NCBI GenBank assembly: GCA_016281115.1
Contig: JAEEHZ010000073.1
Location: 1-11,381 of the forward strand
DNA length: 11,381 bases
Source: Clostridiaceae bacterium
GTDB lineage: Bacteria > Bacillota > Clostridia > Oscillospirales > Acutalibacteraceae
Direction: 5' to 3'
Position numbers and translations under genes: made by a program. Every line of letters begins with the position of its first letter. The stretch's first letter is position 1. Of this stretch, positions 7,325 to 11,381 are shown in pieces. Under the pieces are notes generated by a model that saw only the letters and a program-made list of their open reading frames with translations, did not search any database and was not told the DNA's origin.

Positions 7325-8437
7325 TCAGTTAGTTACAACCTGCTCTGTTTCATTGTCGAATATATGAATCCTTTCCAAATCAAAGGCTACCTTAACGGTG
7401 TCACCCGGCTTTGCCTTGGATGTCGGCGCTACTCTCGCGGTGATATCGTTATTGCCGACGCTGAGATAAAGATATATTTCAGCACCCATAAGCTCAGTGA
7501 CTTCAACCTTAGCTTCCACAACACCCGCTGTGGCTTTGGCAACAAATTCGGGGTCGTCATGGATATGCTCTGGCCTGATACCTATTGTAACGTCTTTGTC
7601 TACATAAGATTCAAGCTTGCCGCCTGCTGACTTAGACTCAGGCAAAGCAATTTTGTATCCGTCAAAGTTGATGTAGTAAGTGCCGCCCTCTTTGGATATC
7701 TTTGCGCTTATAAAGTTCATTTGGGGCGAACCTATAAATCCTGCAACAAACTTGTTGCACGGCATATCGTAAAGATTCTGAGGAGTATCTACCTGCTGAA
7801 TGTAACCCTTATTCATTACAACAATTCTTGTACCCATTGTCATAGCTTCTGTCTGGTCGTGGGTAACGTAAATAAACGTTGTGCCGAGCCTTTGATACAA
7901 TTTAGATATCTCCGTACGCATCTGGGCTCTCAATTTGGCATCAAGGTTGGAAAGAGGCTCGTCAAGCAGGAATACTTTTGGGTTACGCACAATTGCTCTT
8001 CCCAGTGCAACACGCTGTCTTTGACCGCCGGAAAGTGCCTTCGGCTTTCTCTCTAAATATTCTTCTATGCCGAGTATACGTGCGGCTTCTTCAACGCGTG
8101 CTCTTATCTCTTCTTTGGGGAATTTGCGCAGTTTAAGGCTGAAAGCCATATTTTCATAAACAGTCATATGCGGATAAAGCGCATAGTTTTGGAAAACCAT
8201 TGCTATGTCTCTGTCTTTGGGGGCAACGTCGTTAACAAGGTTTTCTCCTATATAAAGCTCACCCTTGCTTATATCCTCCAAACCGGCTATCATACGCAGC
8301 GTAGTGGATTTTCCGCAGCCCGAAGGTCCAACAAGGATAATAAATTCTTTATCTTTGATATCAAGGTTAAAATCAGAAACGGCAACAACATCGCCGTCGT
8401 ATATTTTATAGATGTTTTTAAGAGTAACATTTGCCAT
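7325..8437 (-). CDS. MsmX/UgpC-type ABC transporter ATPase for CUT1 sugar importers
   Basis: The 370-residue ATPase has all motifs: Walker A GPSGCGKST (37-45), Q-loop Gln83, signature LSGGQ (135-139), Walker B VFLLDE (155-160), D-loop SNLD and H-loop His193 (THDQTEAMT). A C-terminal regulatory TOBE/MalK-like region includes GIRPEHIHDDP. Length and motifs fit the MalK/UgpC/MsmX group, which energises carbohydrate (CUT1) importers. No permease or binding protein is adjacent. This fits the Firmicute pattern in which one shared ATPase serves several sugar transporters, so MsmX/MsmK is the likely role. The ATG at 8437 is preceded by AGGAGGT at good spacing. The frame runs upstream to 8527, but through promoter-like DNA, so I reject the longer start. 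Confidence 0.93.
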   Translation of the reverse strand: MANVTLKNIYKIYDGDVVAVSDFNLDIKDKEFIILVGPSGCGKSTTLRMIAGLEDISKGELYIGENLVNDVAPKDRDIAMVFQNYALYPHMTVYENMAFSLKLRKFPKEEIRARVEEAARILGIEEYLERKPKALSGGQRQRVALGRAIVRNPKVFLLDEPLSNLDAKLRAQMRTEISKLYQRLGTTFIYVTHDQTEAMTMGTRIVVMNKGYIQQVDTPQNLYDMPCNKFVAGFIGSPQMNFISAKISKEGGTYYINFDGYKIALPESKSAGGKLESYVDKDVTIGIRPEHIHDDPEFVAKATAGVVEAKVEVTELMGAEIYLYLSVGNNDITARVAPTSKAKPGDTVKVAFDLERIHIFDNETEQVVTN

Positions 8438-8485
8438 ATAAAGCATACCTCCTACATTAGAGCTATTTCTCTTTAACACCCTAAT

Positions 8486-8494
8486 AATATAACA
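8486..8494 (-). promoter_or_regulatory. Candidate extended -10 promoter of the ABC ATPase gene
   Basis: On the minus strand TGTTATATT forms an extended -10 (TG-N-TATATT) about 50 nt before the ATG at 8437. No good TTGACA-like -35 stands at 16-18 nt, which extended -10 promoters tolerate. A dyad cluster lies directly upstream at 8496-8518. Start-site assignment is inferred. Confidence 0.4.
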
Positions 8495-8495
8495 C

Positions 8496-8518
8496 ACTTG
8501 CAAGTAAAATTCTACTTG
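8496..8518. promoter_or_regulatory. Nested CAAGT/ACTTG dyads, candidate operator
   Basis: Reading the plus strand, ACTTGCAAGT (8496-8505) is a perfect 10-bp palindrome. It shares its right half with an 18-bp near-palindrome at 8501-8518 (CAAGTA, six-base centre, TACTTG, one mismatched symmetric pair). Three CAAGT/ACTTG half-sites are thus packed immediately upstream of the candidate -10 of the ATPase gene, over its -35 region, a usual place for a repressor or activator. The binding protein is unknown. Confidence 0.4.
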
Positions 8519-8581
8519 AAATTTCACTAAAGATTAGGCAAATACTTTAGATAAATTAACTATACAAAAAAACTTTTTGCG

Positions 8582-9301
8582 CTATACAGATATATTTTTG
8601 TTTAAAAGCAACAAGTCAAGCTCTTCACTTTCAAGCTCCCTGCATTCTCCCTCGGCAAGTGTGTCATCAAGCTCAAGCGCGCCTATGCTTAGTCTCTTTA
8701 AATAAAGCACTTTTGCGCCGCACACAGCGAGCATTTTCTTTACTTGATGAAATTTGCCCTCGCATACAGTAACAAAACAGCCGTCTTGTGCTTTTTCAAG
8801 CACTGCGGGCAGGCAGGCTTGTCCGTCTGAAAACACGATCCCCTTTTTAAATCTCTCTTGCATTTCAGGCGTTATTTCTATATCTGTTTTTGCGTAATAG
8901 CGTTTGTAAACGTGCTTTTTGGGAGAGAGCATATTATGGGCAAATTCGCCGTCGTTTGTAAGTACAAGAAGTCCGCAGGCGTCTTTGTCAAGCCTTCCCG
9001 CAGGGAATATTCCTTTTATCTGCATTTCCTTTGGCAGAATATCCACAACCGTTTTACTCAGGTTATCCTGCGTTGCGCTTACAACACCCTGCGGCTTGTT
9101 CATCATGATGTAGATATGCTCCGATGTATTAATCGGGTTGCCGTTTACCGTTATTACGTCAACATCCGTATCAAATTTTTCGTCGTTTTTGAAAACGCAA
9201 GCTCCGTTTGCCTTTACGGCGCCGCTTTTTAATAATTTCGGCGCCTGACTTCTTGTGCAAATATTACGCTCGCTTAAGATTTTATCAATTCTTTTTTTCA
9301 T
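8582..9301 (-). CDS. RsuA-family rRNA pseudouridine synthase
   Basis: The 239-residue protein has an N-terminal S4 RNA-binding domain (MKKRIDKILSERNICTRSQA and following, about 1-60). The pseudouridine synthase core contains MMNKPQGVVSAT and the catalytic motif GRLDKDACGLLVLTNDG, with catalytic Asp105. EGKFHQVKKMLAVCGAKVLYLKRLSIGAL is the typical C-terminal motif. Length and the position of the Asp fit RsuA, which makes pseudouridine 516 in 16S rRNA; RluB/E/F-like substrates are possible. The start is an ATG four nucleotides after the DUF4830 stop, with CAGGA upstream inside that gene, so the two are probably cotranscribed. No convincing terminator was found between it and the ATPase gene. 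Confidence 0.9.
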   Translation of the reverse strand: MKKRIDKILSERNICTRSQAPKLLKSGAVKANGACVFKNDEKFDTDVDVITVNGNPINTSEHIYIMMNKPQGVVSATQDNLSKTVVDILPKEMQIKGIFPAGRLDKDACGLLVLTNDGEFAHNMLSPKKHVYKRYYAKTDIEITPEMQERFKKGIVFSDGQACLPAVLEKAQDGCFVTVCEGKFHQVKKMLAVCGAKVLYLKRLSIGALELDDTLAEGECRELESEELDLLLLNKNISV

Positions 9302-9305
9302 ATAA

Positions 9306-9788
9306 TCATTCCTGTTTTCCTAAAAAGCCGTACATAAAGCCGTCAAGTTCCGTGCTGCAAATGTCGCCGCCTATAACGCATCCGTTATGAACGAGCAGAT
9401 TGGCGTAAACCTCGCCGTCGTAGGGATAATTTGTTATCTCATATGTATAGCTTTCGCATTGTTTTCCTTTATAGGGCGTTAGATCAAGCCCTTGGGATAA
9501 TTGTATTTTATTGTAGTTTTCATATACATCGTTAAATGTAAATGGTATTGTAACCGTTTTATATGACACGGGGTCGTCGCCGGTTTCCCAACCAAATTGC
9601 CTTAAAAAGTCCGTTCTCGATTTGTTATCATCTGCCAAAAGAGAATAATTTTTGCCTGCACACTGTGCAGACTCCTGCTGTCTGCTGCCCAAAACGCTTA
9701 TTGTTAAAGCAACACAGCAAACGAGCATAACGACCCCCAAAGTTATAAAAATCTTTTTTGCGGTAGTTTTTAAAGAAATAATAAACAT
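9306..9788 (-). CDS. DUF4830-like membrane-anchored or exported protein
   Basis: This 160-residue protein has one N-terminal hydrophobic segment after a short basic stretch (TTAKKIFITLGVVMLVCCVALTISVL, about 8-33). It is a membrane anchor or uncleaved signal, with a possible lipobox-like VCC but no clear LxxC. The outer domain has RTDFLRQFGWE, VTIPFTFNDVYENYNKIQ, SQGLDLTPYKGK, YTYEITNYP, VYANLLVHNGCVIGGDICS and DGFMYGF. I recognise this set as DUF4830, a clostridial domain of unknown function. The ATG at 9788 has AAGGAGG at 7-nt spacing. Start codon and part of that site lie inside a perfect 14-bp inverted repeat. It sits between an alarmone synthetase and rsuA. Confidence 0.8.
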   Translation of the reverse strand: MFIISLKTTAKKIFITLGVVMLVCCVALTISVLGSRQQESAQCAGKNYSLLADDNKSRTDFLRQFGWETGDDPVSYKTVTIPFTFNDVYENYNKIQLSQGLDLTPYKGKQCESYTYEITNYPYDGEVYANLLVHNGCVIGGDICSTELDGFMYGFLGKQE

Positions 9789-9827
9789 TAATATTCCTCC
9801 TTGTTCAAAAGGGATATTAATGTTTAT
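9781..9827 (-). promoter_or_regulatory. Hairpin over the ribosome binding site and start of the DUF4830 gene
   Basis: Arms 9781-9794 and 9814-9827 are a perfect 14-bp inverted repeat. On the minus-strand mRNA they pair as an AU-rich stem with a single G-C pair. After one mismatch, three more pairs (9796-9798 with 9810-9812) can form, using GG and A of the AAGGAGG ribosome binding site. The ATG (9788-9786) lies within the 3' arm and the rest of the site in the loop. Such a structure would hide the start from ribosomes until it melts or is opened. It may instead be a DNA operator or part of a read-through barrier behind the alarmone synthetase gene. Confidence 0.6.
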
Positions 9828-9844
9828 GCCTTTAATATATGCAA

Positions 9845-10528
9845 TTATGTATTGATAGAAGCTATTCGCTTATTTATCTGCTGCATTTTTTCGTCTGTTG
9901 CGGCTATAATATCGGCACATTCTTTCAGCTCTGCGGCAATTTGTTTAATATCGTCCACTTTTTTTCGCTCTTTGTAACGCATTTGATGTTCAAGACTTGC
10001 CCAAAAGTCCATAGCTATCGTTCTCAGCTGGACTTCAACTTTTATATTTTGTTTTCTGTTTGCGAAAAACACGGGTATTTCAACTATCATATGGTAGCTT
10101 CTGTAGCCGTTGGGCTTCGGATTCTTTATATAATCCTTTATTTCCAAAACGGTTACGTCGTCTTGTATCTCGAGCATATGCGCCACTTCATAAATATCGT
10201 CTATAAATCCGCATATAACGCGAACGCCTGCTATATCGTTGATGTTATCTACTATTGAACCGAGTGAATATGGCAGTTTTTTCCTTTTCAGTTTTTTCAG
10301 TATGCTTTCGGGCGATTTTACACGCGATTCTATGAATTCTATCGGATTGCGCTTTCGTATTACCGATAAATCTTCATTTAAAACCTCAAATTTTGTTTTT
10401 ACCTCTCTTATCGCACAGTTATAAATCATCATAAAGCCTTTGAATTGTTTTATCTGTAAAATAATTTCTTCGTCTGTCATGCTATCGGTTGCGGCAAATG
10501 CTGTGTTGTGGAAAAAGACTTTGTTCAC
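9845..10528 (-). CDS. Small alarmone synthetase, RelA/SpoT domain (RelP/RelQ type)
   Basis: The 227-residue protein contains only a RelA/SpoT (p)ppGpp synthetase domain, without hydrolase, TGS or ACT domains, so it is a small alarmone synthetase. It transfers pyrophosphate from ATP to GDP or GTP. Visible motifs are SRVKSPESILKKLKRK (68-83), NDIAGVRVIC (97-106, Asp98), KDYIKNPKPNGYRSYH (131-146) and KVEVQLRT (163-170, catalytic-type Glu165), followed by MDFWASLEHQMRYK. The GTG start at 10528 has an AAGGGTG site upstream; the next Met (10480) has none. A sigma-A promoter lies 35 nt upstream. The gene is divergent from sigK and upstream of the DUF4830 gene after 56 nt. RelP versus RelQ was not decided. 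Confidence 0.9.
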   Translation of the reverse strand: MNKVFFHNTAFAATDSMTDEEIILQIKQFKGFMMIYNCAIREVKTKFEVLNEDLSVIRKRNPIEFIESRVKSPESILKKLKRKKLPYSLGSIVDNINDIAGVRVICGFIDDIYEVAHMLEIQDDVTVLEIKDYIKNPKPNGYRSYHMIVEIPVFFANRKQNIKVEVQLRTIAMDFWASLEHQMRYKERKKVDDIKQIAAELKECADIIAATDEKMQQINKRIASINT

Positions 10529-10562
10529 TCAAAACACCCTTTTCACAAATTTTTCTATAATT

Positions 10563-10591
10563 ATTGTACAATATATTTAAATATAAGTCAA
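10563..10591 (-). promoter_or_regulatory. Sigma-A promoter of the alarmone synthetase gene
   Basis: On the minus strand TTGACT (10591-10586) and TACAAT (10568-10563) are separated by exactly 17 nt in an AT-rich setting. This is a near-consensus vegetative promoter. Transcription should start near 10556, leaving a leader of about 28 nt before the GTG at 10528. Confidence 0.75.
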
Positions 10592-10599
10592 TATTTTTA

Positions 10600-10644
10600 A
10601 ATAAATTGCATTTATAAATATTTTTGATGGACACGCAATTTATT
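10600..10644. repeat. 10-bp inverted repeat in the divergent intergenic region
   Basis: AATAAATTGC at 10600-10609 is repeated in inverse as GCAATTTATT at 10635-10644, perfectly, with a 25-nt spacer. It lies just upstream of the -35 of the alarmone synthetase promoter and before the sigK start, where it could bind a regulator of either gene. The spacer is long and AT-rich, and no known binding-site consensus was recognised. Confidence 0.4.
10632..10639 (+). promoter_or_regulatory. Weak candidate sigma-E-type -10 for sigK
   Basis: CACGCAAT matches six of eight positions of the sporulation sigma-E -10 consensus CATACAAT, and lies 44 nt before the sigK ATG. sigK is transcribed by sigma-E holoenzyme in Bacillus. 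No good -35 stands at 13-15 nt, only ATA-containing AT-rich DNA, so this is tentative. It overlaps the right arm of the 10600-10644 inverted repeat. Confidence 0.22.
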
Positions 10645-10683
10645 GCCCCCCTGAAAATACAATTATTTGAGGGGGTAACGGTA

Positions 10684-11370
10684 ATGTTTAATATAATAGA
10701 GATCTTAAGTGGGTTTTGGTTTTTCATTTTGCACGTTATGGGCAGCGGGTCGTTTCCAAGACCGCTCAGCTCAAAAGATGAAGAAAAATACTTAAAGCTT
10801 TGGCACGAAAGCAACGACATAGACGCCCGTAATATGCTTGTGGAGCATAATTTGCGGCTTGTGGCTCATATCATCAAAAAGTACTATGCTTTAACCGCCG
10901 ACCGTGACGATCTTGTATCTATCGGCACAATAGGGCTTATTAAAGCAATTAACACATTCAAGCCCGAAAAAAGCACGCGCCTTTCAAGCTATGCATCACG
11001 CTGTATAGAAAATGAAATACTGATGTATTTCCGTAATCTGAAAAAGACATCGGGCGATATATCATTAAGTGAAGCAATAGACACCGACAAAGACGGAAAT
11101 CCGCTGACCTTAATAGATATTATAGCAAGCGATGAAAACATATCGGAATCTTTAGAGCTTAAGCTCGACAGTGAAGCTCTCAAAAAATATGTTATATCTG
11201 AACTTACACCGAGAGAGCGTCGCATAATGATACTGAGATACGGTCTTAACAACGAAAAGCCTCTCACGCAGCGTGAGGTGGCAGATATTTTGAAAATCTC
11301 GCGCTCGTACGTTTCACGCATAGAAAAAAGGGCGCTTGAAAAGCTTAAAGCAAGATTTGAAAAAAATTAG
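10684..11370 (+). CDS. sigK: RNA polymerase sporulation sigma factor SigK (pro-sigma-K)
   Basis: This 228-residue sigma-70 family protein directs late mother-cell transcription during sporulation. Residues 1 to about 20 (MFNIIEILSGFWFFILHVMG) are hydrophobic like the pro-sequence that holds sigma K inactive at the membrane until cleaved by the SpoIVFB protease. By alignment to the Bacillus cleavage site, processing would fall near residue 17. SFPRPLSSKDEEKYL follows, then region 2 (ARNMLVEHNLRLVAHIIKKY, DDLVSIGTIGLIKAI, CIENEILMYFRN). Region 4 ends in a helix-turn-helix (LTQREVADILKISRSYVSRIEKRALEKL, 194-221). The gene is continuous, with no skin-type element. The ATG at 10684 is preceded by GAGGGGG at 8-nt spacing, so I prefer it to the upstream in-frame ATGs at 10624 and 10627. 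The window ends 11 nt after the stop. Confidence 0.94.
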   Translation: MFNIIEILSGFWFFILHVMGSGSFPRPLSSKDEEKYLKLWHESNDIDARNMLVEHNLRLVAHIIKKYYALTADRDDLVSIGTIGLIKAINTFKPEKSTRLSSYASRCIENEILMYFRNLKKTSGDISLSEAIDTDKDGNPLTLIDIIASDENISESLELKLDSEALKKYVISELTPRERRIMILRYGLNNEKPLTQREVADILKISRSYVSRIEKRALEKLKARFEKN

Positions 11371-11381
11371 CAGTTTTTTGC

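Noticed and set aside
8438..8527. N-terminal extension of the ABC ATPase to 8527, or to the Met at 8446
   Set aside because: The AGGAGGT site is well spaced only for the ATG at 8437, and the extension covers promoter-like and dyad DNA.
8527..8581. Terminator after the rsuA-family gene (AAAAAGTTTTTTT, and a CTAAAG/CTTTAG dyad at 8527-8550)
   Set aside because: The first is too short to form a loop-bearing stem, and the second is a 6-bp AT-rich dyad without a following T run.
9831..9860. Promoter for the DUF4830 gene (TATATT on the minus strand near 9834-9839)
   Set aside because: No acceptable -35 element is present at 16-18 nt, and the region is generally AT-rich.
10624..10683. Longer SigK starting at 10624 or 10627
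   Set aside because: GAGGGGG is correctly spaced for 10684, and a start there gives a pro-sequence of normal SigK length.

Overview
The window looks like chromosome from a spore-forming, low-to-moderate GC Firmicute of the class Clostridia, plausibly an uncultured gut species. The grounds are an intact sporulation sigma factor K, strong AGGAGG-type ribosome binding sites, GTG starts, a DUF4830 protein, a lone MsmX/UgpC-type sugar ABC ATPase, and a giant secreted protein built of InlB/Flg_new-type beta repeats. There is no phage, transposase, CRISPR or RNA gene in view.

Layout. Positions 1-4296 (+) hold the 3' part of a very large surface/secreted protein, cut by the left edge. It has about eight GYTFxGW...LYAxW repeats interrupted by two unrelated beta-rich modules, and ends in a separate C-terminal domain. 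A strong hairpin at 4325-4355 separates it from a convergent minus-strand series. Read from right to left, that series is: small alarmone synthetase (10528-9845), DUF4830 protein (9788-9306), RsuA-family pseudouridine synthase (9301-8582), MsmX/UgpC-type ATPase (8437-7325), YibE/F membrane protein (7228-6017), Maf nucleotide pyrophosphatase (6020-5472) and an AT-rich acyltransferase-3 membrane protein (5443-4391). At the right end, sigK (10684-11370, +) is divergent from the alarmone synthetase.

How the genes work together. Most of the minus-strand genes are housekeeping or stress functions: (p)ppGpp synthesis, rRNA modification, sugar uptake energisation and nucleotide-pool or septum control. 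Gene spacing suggests three transcription groups: alarmone synthetase-DUF4830-rsuA, the ATPase with its own candidate promoter, and yibE/F-maf-acyltransferase. The yibE/F stop and maf start overlap in ATGA. The divergent region between the alarmone synthetase and sigK holds a clear sigma-A promoter (TTGACT-17-TACAAT) and a 10-bp inverted repeat.

Most worth a second look are: a perfect 14-bp inverted repeat that places the DUF4830 start codon and part of its Shine-Dalgarno inside a predicted mRNA hairpin; the mosaic codon usage and module insertions in the giant surface protein; the nested CAAGT/ACTTG dyads upstream of the ATPase; a GGGGACG...CGTCCCC REP-like palindrome before yibE/F; and the AT-rich acyltransferase. 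I do not see a clearly undescribed multi-gene system. The hairpin and the modular protein are the nearest candidates for something new.
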